Source of the DNA: an uncultured Mycoplasmataceae bacterium
GTDB lineage: Bacteria > Bacillota_I > Bacilli_A > Mycoplasmatales > Mycoplasmoidaceae
Reading direction: 5' to 3'
DNA: 5,645 nt
Assembly: GCA_947176435.1 (NCBI GenBank)
Contig: CAMWQH010000047.1
Coordinates: 1-5,645 of the forward strand
Shown: positions 1 through 5,645 of the stretch, piece by piece
Numbering within the stretch: the first letter of the stretch is position 1
How the letters are laid out: each line of letters begins with the position of its first letter
The notes under the pieces: model-generated
The model's input: the letters and a program-made list of their open reading frames with translations, nothing else
Databases searched by the model: none
What the model was told of the DNA's origin: nothing
Program-made: the position numbers and the translations under genes

Positions 1-15
1 ATATATATATATATA
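1..15. repeat. (AT)n dinucleotide tract at the window edge
   Basis: Seven and a half uninterrupted copies of AT run from the first base of the window straight into a TATAAT box. The tract probably continues to the left, so its full length is unknown. Its position, where the spacer between -35 and -10 would lie, means that a change in copy number could change promoter strength. That effect is inference; the repeat itself is plain in the sequence. Confidence 0.85.
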
Positions 16-17
16 AT
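12..17 (+). promoter_or_regulatory. Candidate -10 box (TATAAT) for the small membrane protein gene
   Basis: A perfect TATAAT lies 31 nt before the ATG at 49. It would place transcription start near position 24 and give a leader of about 25 nt that contains the ribosome binding site. Any -35 element would be inside or left of the AT repeat and cannot be seen. In DNA this rich in A+T, and next to (AT)n, a TATAAT match can also arise by chance. Confidence 0.45.
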
Positions 18-36
18 GTTTAAGAAATAAATAAAA

Positions 37-42
37 AAGGAG
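37..42 (+). promoter_or_regulatory. Strong Shine-Dalgarno sequence AAGGAG
   Basis: AAGGAG sits 6 nt before the ATG at 49, which is ideal spacing, and it fixes that start. It is the only strong ribosome binding site before any gene in the window, so this gene may be translated by a more classical route than its neighbours. Confidence 0.8.
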
Positions 43-48
43 AAATAA

Positions 49-417
49 ATGGCGATTGTTATAGTTTTAATTGTACTTCTTGCAATACTTTTCATTATTG
101 CAATTTATCTTACTGTAAGAAAAGCAAAAAGAGAGAAAAGAGCGGCACAGCTTGTGGAACGCAATCACAAAATGTTAGATGAGATGGAAAGCCAAAATTG
201 ACAGCGCGAAACACATTTGCCTAATGAAAATCGTAATAATTTTGTTCAAGAACAACCCACTCAAGAACAAGAAGCTCATAAATTGTTTACATCTTACCAA
301 AAACAATTTCAAGAAAAAGAAGAAATCACTTTAGAATCATTAGATAAAAAGATTAATTCATTAACAACATTGGTTCGTAAATTAATTTCGGAAAACAAAA
401 AAGCAACTAGGAAATAA
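49..417 (+). CDS. Small single-pass membrane protein of unknown function
   Basis: This encodes 122 residues when the TGA at 199-201 is read as Trp51. I do not recognise a family. Residues 2-23 form one continuous hydrophobic segment of Ala, Ile, Val, Leu and Phe. A strongly basic patch (Arg/Lys at 24-31) follows at once. By the positive-inside rule this is a membrane anchor with the remaining roughly 95 residues in the cytoplasm. There is no lipobox cysteine and no obvious cleavage site, so an uncleaved anchor is more likely than a secreted or lipoprotein form. The rest is very polar, rich in Glu, Gln, Lys and Asn, with a probable helical or coiled-coil stretch at about 78-118. The start is set by the AAGGAG at 37-42. 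The gene has its own candidate promoter and ends within a terminator, so it looks monocistronic. Read with the standard code it would stop after 50 residues. A role in envelope or membrane-associated scaffolding is possible but nothing here proves it. Confidence 0.8.
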
Positions 418-430
418 TTGCTTTTTTTTA
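397..430. terminator. Bidirectional intrinsic terminator between the membrane protein gene and tRNA-Ser
   Basis: AAAAAAGCAA (397-406) pairs perfectly with TTGCTTTTTT (418-427) around an 11-nt loop that holds the stop codon of the upstream gene. Rightward transcripts end in a run of U. Leftward transcripts coming out of the tRNA gene see the same stem followed by their own U run, because the A run at 397-402 becomes Us. One hairpin therefore serves two convergent genes. The stem has only two G-C pairs, so its strength is moderate. Confidence 0.65.
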
Positions 431-436
431 TTTTAA

Positions 437-525
437 TGGCGGAGACGATGGGACTCGAACCCATGCACCGTAGAACGATCTAACACCTTAGCAGGGTGTC
501 CTCTTAACCACTTGAGTACGTCTCC
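437..525 (-). tRNA. tRNA-Ser, anticodon GCU
   Basis: On the minus strand this 89-nt stretch folds as a class II tRNA. The acceptor stem GGAGACG pairs with CGTCTCC. A short D stem CTC/GAG encloses a loop with the conserved GG. The anticodon stem ACACC/GGTGT holds the loop CTGCTAA, giving anticodon GCU (complement of 490-492), which reads the serine codons AGC and AGU. A long variable region follows, with a TAGA/TCTA pairing, as expected for tRNA-Ser. The T stem ATGGG/CCCAT carries the loop TTCGAGT. A discriminator G and the 3' CCA are encoded in the DNA (437-440 on the complement). It is transcribed away from the methyltransferase gene and toward the terminator at 397-427. Its promoter must lie within 526-585. 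Confidence 0.96.
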
Positions 526-585
526 AGATATATTAAAATTTTAACATATTTAATAATATATTTTTGTTATATTTATTTTATAGTT
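526..585. promoter_or_regulatory. Divergent promoter region between tRNA-Ser and the methyltransferase cluster
   Basis: This 60-bp spacer is almost pure A+T and separates two genes that point away from each other, so promoters for both must be here or start within it. For the tRNA, a TAAAAT box on the minus strand (complement of 538-543) stands 12 nt before the mature 5' end. For the methyltransferase, TATATT at 568-573 would start transcription about 5-10 nt before the ATG at 586 or right at it, leaving almost no leader. I see no convincing -35 element for either. An imperfect palindrome, arms 528-538 and 539-549 with one mismatch and the perfect core TTAAAATTTTAA (533-544), covers the tRNA box. 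Confidence 0.5.
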
Positions 586-1344
586 ATGAAAAGCACTATT
601 CCAGCTAGCTCAAAATTAATTAAATTTGCTAGAAAATTAATTTCAGATAAAAAATATCGTGATAGCTCTAATATGTTCATTTGTGAATCACATAAAGTGA
701 TTAAAAACTTACTATTGCAAGAATTTAAATTAGTTAATTTACTAATTACAAATGAATCTAAATTCTTAAATGAATTTAAAAATAATGCATTAACTAGAAC
801 AATTAATGCACAAACACTTAAATCTATTTCTTCTCTCAAAAATCCAGATGGAACTATTGCTATTTTTGAAAAGAAAGATAATAAATTTGAAATTAAAAAA
901 GACGGTAAATATATTGTTTTAAATAAAATTCAAAATCCGGGAAATTTGGGAACAATTATTAGAACTGCATGCGCTTTTAATGTTGATGGAGTTATTATTA
1001 CAAATGATTCTGTTGATTTATACCATCCTGAAACAATTAGAAATACTATGGGGTATATTGGTATTGTTCCAATTGCCATATATCACAACTATTTTGATGC
1101 AATTTCTTTGCTTCAAAAAAACAATATAAAAGTTTATGCAACAGTATTAAATGATAAAGCAATTAATGTAAATAAAGTTAAATTATCTAAATCTATTGCT
1201 ATTGTATTTGGAAATGAAGGAAATGGGTTGAAACATAAAGAAATCAGAGTTTGCAATGAATCAATATTTATTAACACAAACCCAAAAGTTGAATCTCTAA
1301 ATGTAGCAATTGCTGCAGGAATCATTTTAAGCAAAATTAATTAA
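586..1344 (+). CDS. SpoU/TrmH-family RNA 2'-O-methyltransferase
   Basis: This 252-residue protein should transfer a methyl group from S-adenosylmethionine to a ribose 2'-OH in rRNA or tRNA. Residues about 1-95 form a substrate-binding domain like that of TrmH/RlmB relatives (a run resembling SSKLIKFARKL, then the FICESHKVI strand). The catalytic SPOUT domain fills the rest. Motif 1 is NPGNLGTIIRTA, with Asn117 and Arg126 as the conserved polar residues. Motif 2 is VFGNEGNGL (207-215), with Glu211. Motif 3 is ESLNVAIAAGI (236-246), which forms the cofactor-binding trefoil knot. All three are intact, so it should be active. The target nucleotide cannot be read from sequence; 23S rRNA (RlmB-like) or a tRNA are both possible. 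It contains no Trp, so it is the one gene here that reads identically in the standard code. There is no Shine-Dalgarno sequence before the ATG, and transcription may start almost at the start codon. It heads a tight cluster; the next gene begins after one base. Confidence 0.9.
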   Translation: MKSTIPASSKLIKFARKLISDKKYRDSSNMFICESHKVIKNLLLQEFKLVNLLITNESKFLNEFKNNALTRTINAQTLKSISSLKNPDGTIAIFEKKDNKFEIKKDGKYIVLNKIQNPGNLGTIIRTACAFNVDGVIITNDSVDLYHPETIRNTMGYIGIVPIAIYHNYFDAISLLQKNNIKVYATVLNDKAINVNKVKLSKSIAIVFGNEGNGLKHKEIRVCNESIFINTNPKVESLNVAIAAGIILSKIN

Positions 1345-1345
1345 T

Positions 1346-2284
1346 ATGAAAACTGTTCTAATTAATAAAAACGATGCTAATCAAAGAGTAGATAACTTTT
1401 TAAAAAAATCTTTCCCTAAACTCTCTCTAACACAAATTTACAAATATTTAAGAATTAAAAGAATTAAAGTGAATGGTAAAAAAGTTGATAATAAATATCA
1501 ACTTAAATTTAATGATAAAATTGAACTTTATGTTAATGATGAGTTTTTAACTCAAGATACAAAAGAAGATTTTTTACTTGCTAAAAAACCAATTGATGTT
1601 GTGTATGAAGATCAAAACATACTTCTTGTTAATAAACCGGTTGGTTTGGTTGTTCATGACGATGAGACAAAAACTCCAGATACATTAATTAATAGAATTA
1701 AAAACTATTTAATTAAAAAAAGCGAATGAAACTACAAAAATGAACACTCATTTTCACCTAGTTTAGTTAATAGGATTGATAGAAATACTACTGGATTAGT
1801 ACTTGCTGCTAAAAATGCAGAATCATTAAGGATACTTAATGAAAAACTCAAAAATCACGAAATTAAAAAAACATATTTAGCACGAGTTAATGGAATTATT
1901 GATCCAAAACAAGGAACACTAAGACATTATTTAACTAAAAATTCAAAAACAAAGATGGTAAGAGTTACAAAAAATCCTGTAACTAATGAATCAAAACAAA
2001 TAATAACCGAATACAAAACAATCTCTCATGATAAACAAACTAGCTTACTAGAGATTAATTTAATTACAGGTAAAACTCACCAAATTAGAGCACATTTTGC
2101 ATATATTGGTCATCCACTTGTTGGAGAAAGAAAATACACAAACAAATCTGTCTTATATAGACAAAAAAATAAATATCAACAATTGTGTGCTTATAAAATT
2201 AAATTTGCGTTTTCCACCCCAAGTGGAATTCTTAATTATTTAACAAATAAAGAGTTTAAAATACCATATAAGGAATTTAAATAA
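1346..2284 (+). CDS. RluA-family (RluC/RluD-type) pseudouridine synthase
   Basis: This 312-residue enzyme isomerises specific uridines to pseudouridine, most likely in 23S rRNA, judging from the family. The TGA at 1727-1729 is Trp128, so two apparent fragments are one gene. An S4 RNA-binding domain lies at about 11-62 (RVDNFLKKSFPKLS through KVNGKKVDNKYQLKFND). The catalytic domain begins near 85 with the strand VVYEDQNILLVNKPVGLVVH (85-104). The active-site motif is NRIDRNTTGLVL, with Asp145 as the catalytic aspartate; most relatives have HRLDR, so the first His is Asn here. Near the C-terminus TGKTHQIRAH (241-250) supplies the conserved Arg248. Length and domain order are normal for RluC/RluD; the exact target uridines are unknown. 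The ATG follows the preceding stop by one base and has no Shine-Dalgarno sequence, which suggests translational coupling or reinitiation. Confidence 0.92.
2270..2275 (+). promoter_or_regulatory. Weak Shine-Dalgarno-like AAGGAA before the uridine kinase
   Basis: AAGGAA lies 11 nt before the ATG at 2287, inside the end of the pseudouridine synthase gene. The spacing is longer than the usual 5-9 nt, so it may contribute only weakly. It is the only purine-rich site near a start in the downstream clusters. Confidence 0.3.
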
Positions 2285-2286
2285 GT

Positions 2287-2916
2287 ATGAACAAAAAGTC
2301 AATGTTGATTTTAGTAGCAGGAGGAACAGGAAGCGGTAAAACTACTGTTGCTTGTGAAATTAAAAAAATATTACCTAAACACATTACTTCTCAAATTGTT
2401 TGTTTAGATCAATTTTACAAAAGTAATGACAATATGACTACTGAAGAAGCATATGATAAGATTAATTTTGACTACCCAAATGCTTTTGATTGAAAATTAT
2501 TAAATCAAAAAATTGACAGTTTACTTGATGGTAAAAAAACCGAATTACCTCAATATGATTACACTGTTTGCAAAAGAAAAAAAGAAACAATGATTGTTGA
2601 ATCAACCGATGTAATCATTCTTGAAGGAATTCTTTCACTGTATGATCAAGATATTCTTTCAAAAGCTGATTTAAAAATTTATGTTGATACTCCTGATGAT
2701 GAAAGATTTATCAGAAGATTACTTAGAGATCGCGCTGAAAGAAAACGTACAGATGAAGACACAATTTCTCAATGAAGAAAAACACTAAGACCAATGCAGC
2801 GTCAATTTATAAGTCCACAAAAATCTGAAGCTAATATTATTGTTCCTTGAAGTAAAGTTAATAACATTGCGATTAAAGCGATTCAAGGTGCAATTCAACA
2901 TTTTTTAAAGAAATAA
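2287..2916 (+). CDS. udk: Uridine kinase (uridine/cytidine kinase-like P-loop kinase)
   Basis: This 209-residue protein should phosphorylate uridine and cytidine to UMP and CMP, the salvage route that mycoplasmas need because they generally cannot make pyrimidines. Three TGA codons are Trp69, Trp163 and Trp188. The Walker A loop GGTGSGKT is at 12-19. The DQFY segment that follows the first strand (LDQFYKS, matching DSYYKD of relatives) and NFDYPNAFDW precede the nucleoside-binding segment LPQYDYTVCKR (87-97). IILEGILSLYD and the lid region RFIRRLLRDRAERKR follow, then RPMQRQFISPQKSEANIIVP, which aligns with the end of bacterial Udk. Length is normal (about 210). Odd points: the usual HTR after YDYT is CKR here, with Cys95 in place of the base-contacting His, and the lid has RKR where GR is usual. 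Substrate preference might therefore differ. It starts 2 nt after the previous stop and is the last gene of the cluster; I see no good terminator after it. Confidence 0.87.
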
Positions 2917-2971
2917 CTTTTACTATTGATTATTAATATCTTATTATTATTTATAATTTATAAATATTAAT
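2917..2971 (+). promoter_or_regulatory. Short A+T spacer with candidate leuS promoter
   Basis: These 55 bases contain only a few G or C. TATAAT at 2952-2957 is a good -10 box; TTGATT at 2926-2931 could be a -35, but the 20-nt spacing is longer than the usual 17. Transcription would begin near 2964, giving a leader of under 10 nt with no Shine-Dalgarno sequence. The spacer is far too short for a T-box, the usual control of leuS in Firmicutes. Read-through from the uridine kinase gene is also possible, as no convincing terminator is present. Confidence 0.45.
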
Positions 2972-2972
2972 A
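2942..2972. repeat. A+T palindrome over the leuS promoter and start
   Basis: Arms 2942-2956 and 2958-2972 are inverted copies around one central base, matching at 14 of 15 pairs (mismatch 2947/2967). The inner 9 pairs are perfect. The palindrome covers the TATAAT box and ends on the first base of the leuS ATG. It contains no G or C, so an RNA hairpin would be weak; a protein-binding site or a cruciform is at least as likely. Chance is a serious alternative in DNA of this composition. Confidence 0.5.
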
Positions 2973-5377
2973 TGTACAACCACAATCTAATTGAAAAGAA
3001 ATGGCAAAAGTATTGATTGGAAAATAATACTTATAAATTTTCTGATAAATCCAATGCAAAAAAGTTTTACGCATTAGATATGTTTCCTTATCCTTCGGGA
3101 CAAGGTTTACATGTTGGCCATCCAAAGGGTTATACAGCTACCGATATTATCTCTAGATTTAAAGTTCACCAAGGTTTTGATGTACTACATCCAATTGGTT
3201 GAGATGCTTTTGGTTTACCTGCAGAACAATATGCGTTACAAACAGGTAACCACCCAAGAGAATTTACAAATAAAAATATTGATAATTTTAGAAAGCAATT
3301 GCAATCTTTAGGATTTTGTTTTGACTATTCAAAAGAAGTTAATACAACAGACCCAAATTACTATAGATGAACTCAATGGATTTTTTCTAAATTATTTGAA
3401 AAAGGTCTTGCTGAAATTAAAGATGTGGACGTAAATTGATGTGAAAATTTAGGAACAGTTTTATCTAATGAAGAAGTGTTAATAATTGACGGCAAAATGG
3501 TTTCTGAACGTGGAAACCATCCGGTAATGAAACGTCCAATGCGTCAATGGGTGTTAAAAATCACTCAATATGCTGACAAACTTCTTGAAGAATTAGATAA
3601 TCTTGATTGACCTGAATCTTTGAAATCAATTCAAAGAAAATGAATTGGTAAGTCTAATGGTGCAATGATTAAATTTAAATCAGCTAATGACATTGAATTT
3701 GAAGTTTTTACTACAAGACCTGACACAATTTTTGGTGTTAGTTATTTAGCGATTGCACCGGAAAATCGATTGTTATCCAAATTTGTCACTAAAGAAAACA
3801 AAACAAAAGTTGACGAATATATTGAAATAACAAAAAGTAAAACTGAAATACAAAGAAAAGAAAACAAGGAAAAAACCGGGTTCTTTACTGGCACATATGT
3901 CATAAACCCATTAAACAACAAACAAATTCCTATATATGTATCTGACTATGTCCTTGCTGATCACGGAACAGGAATAGTTATGGGTGTACCTGCTCATGAT
4001 GAAAGAGATTATGAATTTGCTAAAAAGTTTAAGTTACCTATTACATATGTAATTAAATGTGATGAAAAAGAGCCATACACAAAAGATGGTGAACATATTA
4101 ATTCAGATTTTTTAAATGGTAAAAATAACAAAGAGGCTTCTAAATTAATTATTGATTTTTTAACTAAAAACAAAATTGGTTATCCACACACAACTTATAA
4201 ATTAAAAGATTGATTATTTAGTCGTCAAAGATATTGAGGAGAACCATTCCCAATTGTTTTTGACAAAAACAACAAACCAATTCTTGTAAAGGAATTACCA
4301 GTATTGCTTCCTTATATCAAAAACATAAGACTTTCGAAAACCGGTGAATCTCCATTAGTAAATGACTCTAAATGAATGAACGTTCAAATTGATGGCAAAT
4401 CATATGTTAGAGAATCAAATACAATGCCTCAATGAGCAGGTTCTTGTTGGTACTATTTGGGATATTTATTAAAAAATACAGATGGTACATATATTGATTT
4501 AAATTCAAAACAAGCTTTTGAAATATTCAAAAAATGATTACCTGTTGATTTATATATTGGTGGTCAAGAACACGCAGTCCTTCATTTACTATATGCAAGA
4601 TTCTGACATAGATTTTTATATGATATAGGTGTTGTTCCGACAAAAGAACCATTCCAAAAAATTATTAACCAAGGAATGATACTTGGAGAAAATGGCGAAA
4701 AAATGTCAAAATCAAGGGGCAATATTATTAACCCTGATGATATTGTTAAAACACATGGTGCTGATGCATTAAGAATGTATGAAATGTTCATGGGGCCATT
4801 AACTGCATCATTGCCTTGAACTGATACTGGTTTAAATGGCATTAGAAAATGACTAGATAGGGTTTATCGTTTGTTTGATGAAGAACAAACGCAAAATATT
4901 TCATTATCAAAAGTAAATGATGATTTGAAATTTGCATATAACAACTTTATAAAAAAAGTTACTGCCTGTATTGAAAAGCAAAATTTTAATGTTGCTATAT
5001 CAGAAATGATGATCTTTATAAATAAATGTTATAAAAATAAATCTATTCCTTCTGAATATTTATGTAATTTCCTAATTGTCTTGTCTTGCTATGCTCCACA
5101 CATTTCAGAAGAATTATGATCTAAATACAACAAAGATTCGATATTCAAAGCACCTTGACCAACTTATGATGAAAAGAATTTAATTAAATCAACTATTGCC
5201 ATTCCGATTCAAGAAAACGGAAAATTACGTGATGTAATAGAAATTAATTTAAATGATGACAAAGATACAATAATTTCTAATGCGAAATCACGTGAAAAAG
5301 TTATTGCCTTTATTGGTAACAGACCAATTAAAAAAATTATTTATGTACCAAATAAAATATTAAATTTCATTTTGTAA
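2972..5377 (+). CDS. leuS: Leucyl-tRNA synthetase, full length with editing domain
   Basis: This 801-residue class Ia synthetase charges tRNA-Leu with leucine in the cytoplasm. Length is normal for the bacterial enzyme. I count 16 TGA and 4 TGG tryptophan codons. The Rossmann catalytic domain starts with [17 protein letters not shown], where HVGH (47-50) is the HIGH signature; [14 protein letters not shown] follows. The region after [11 protein letters not shown] lacks the Cys pairs of zinc-binding relatives and resembles the Gram-positive form. The CP1 editing domain is present: TTRPDT at 247-252, then [19 protein letters not shown] with Asp343 and Asp346. Catalytic residues return at FSRQRYWGEPFP and MPQWAGSCWYY, and KMSKS is at 577-581. 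The helical anticodon-binding domain runs from about 620 to 730, and the C-terminal tRNA-binding domain ends with NGKLRD and [16 protein letters not shown]. Start: the ATG at 2972 gives the usual [13 protein letters not shown]-terminus; the TTG after the first TGA would remove it. No Shine-Dalgarno sequence precedes it. Confidence 0.97.
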
Positions 5378-5378
5378 T

Positions 5379-5645
5379 ATGCAATTCAAAGAATTAAATC
5401 TAAAAAATTGAATTATTAAAAGATTAGATGAATTAAATATAAATAGATTAACTGATATTCAAGAAAAATCAATACCATCTATTTTAAAAAATAATTCATT
5501 GGTAATTTCATCGCAAACAGGTTCTGGAAAAACATATTGTTATTTGCTTCCTATTTTAAATAATATAGATTGCTCAAAAAACAAAATTCAAGCTTTAATT
5601 ATTCTTCCAACCAAAGAATTAGCAAGGCAAGTTTCTTCTAAGATC
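5379..5645 (+). CDS. DEAD-box RNA helicase, N-terminal part, cut by the window edge
   Basis: The first 89 residues of an ATP-dependent RNA helicase are present; the gene continues to the right. The TGA at 5409-5411 is Trp11. A Q motif is recognisable from Phe3 and LTDIQ (24-28), where relatives have PTPIQ; Gln28 should contact the adenine. Motif I (Walker A) is SQTGSGKT (45-52), and motif Ia is PTKELARQ (77-84). The order and spacing are those of DEAD-box proteins such as CshA/DeaD, which unwind short RNA duplexes in ribosome assembly or mRNA decay. The DEAD motif itself is outside the window, so which subgroup it belongs to, and whether it has a C-terminal RNA-binding tail, cannot be told. 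The ATG lies one base after the leuS stop with no Shine-Dalgarno sequence, so it is probably cotranscribed with leuS. Confidence 0.92.

Noticed and set aside
573..839. Minus-strand open frame of 88 codons
   Set aside because: It lies opposite the methyltransferase start, which has recognisable family sequence, and the minus-strand product resembles nothing. It is a shadow of the real gene.
1134..1334. Minus-strand open frame of 66 codons
   Set aside because: It is opposite motifs 2 and 3 of the methyltransferase and has no start signals of its own.
1727..1954. An apparent break in the pseudouridine synthase gene, as if it were a pseudogene in two pieces
   Set aside because: The frame stays the same across a single TGA, and the gap contains the catalytic motif. 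With TGA as Trp the gene is intact. The same holds for the apparent breaks in the uridine kinase and leuS.
2907..2920. AAAG/CTTT mini-hairpin at the end of the uridine kinase gene as a terminator
   Set aside because: The stem has only four pairs and one G-C pair, with just a short T run after it. It is too weak to call.
2917..2971. T-box riboswitch for leuS
   Set aside because: The whole intergenic space is 55 nt and nearly all A+T. A T-box leader needs well over 100 nt with conserved stems and the T-box sequence.
3111..3311. Plus-strand open frame in another phase within leuS
   Set aside because: It overlaps conserved LeuRS sequence in the correct phase, including the HIGH motif, and shows no family features.
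4582..4842. Minus-strand open frame of 86 codons opposite the KMSKS region
   Set aside because: The plus strand encodes conserved LeuRS catalytic sequence here; the reverse frame is a by-product.
1..5645. CRISPR array, insertion sequence, toxin-antitoxin pair, defence island or replication origin
   Set aside because: No spaced direct repeats, transposase motifs, DnaA-box clusters or paired small genes were seen. Nearly all the sequence is filled by housekeeping genes.

Overview
The window is ordinary core-genome sequence from a mollicute (Mycoplasma sensu lato). The base composition is extremely A+T-rich. Five of the six protein genes read correctly only if TGA is tryptophan (genetic code 4); by my reading there are 22 in-frame TGA codons, each at a plausible Trp position, such as the W of YWG or FWH in leucyl-tRNA synthetase. 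A standard-code annotation would break these genes into fragments. I cannot name the species. Gene content fits a mycoplasma of the hominis-type lineages, but that is a guess.

Layout. Positions 1-48 hold an (AT)n tract running into a TATAAT box and a strong Shine-Dalgarno sequence. They lead into a small one-pass membrane protein of unknown function (49-417). A compact hairpin over its stop codon (397-427) can act as a terminator in both directions. It closes both this gene and the convergent tRNA-Ser(GCU) on the minus strand (437-525). A 60-bp A+T-only-like spacer (526-585) separates the tRNA from a rightward cluster and must hold the divergent promoters.

The rightward cluster is a SpoU/TrmH-family RNA 2'-O-methyltransferase (586-1344), an RluC/RluD-type pseudouridine synthase with an S4 domain (1346-2284) and a uridine kinase-like P-loop kinase (2287-2916). 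Gaps between them are 1-2 nt, so they almost certainly share a transcript. After a 55-nt A+T spacer with a TATAAT box and an AT palindrome comes leuS (2972-5377), complete with its CP1 editing domain. One base later a DEAD-box RNA helicase begins (5379) and runs off the right edge.

Functionally the window is about RNA: rRNA/tRNA modification, pyrimidine nucleoside salvage, tRNA-Leu charging and RNA remodelling, plus a serine tRNA. I see no mobile element, CRISPR array, toxin-antitoxin pair, defence system or other clearly undescribed system. The points most worth a second look are the (AT)n tract next to the first promoter, a His-to-Cys change at the expected nucleobase-contact position of the uridine kinase, near-total absence of Shine-Dalgarno sequences after the first gene, the two AT palindromes over the promoter regions, and the unidentified small membrane protein.
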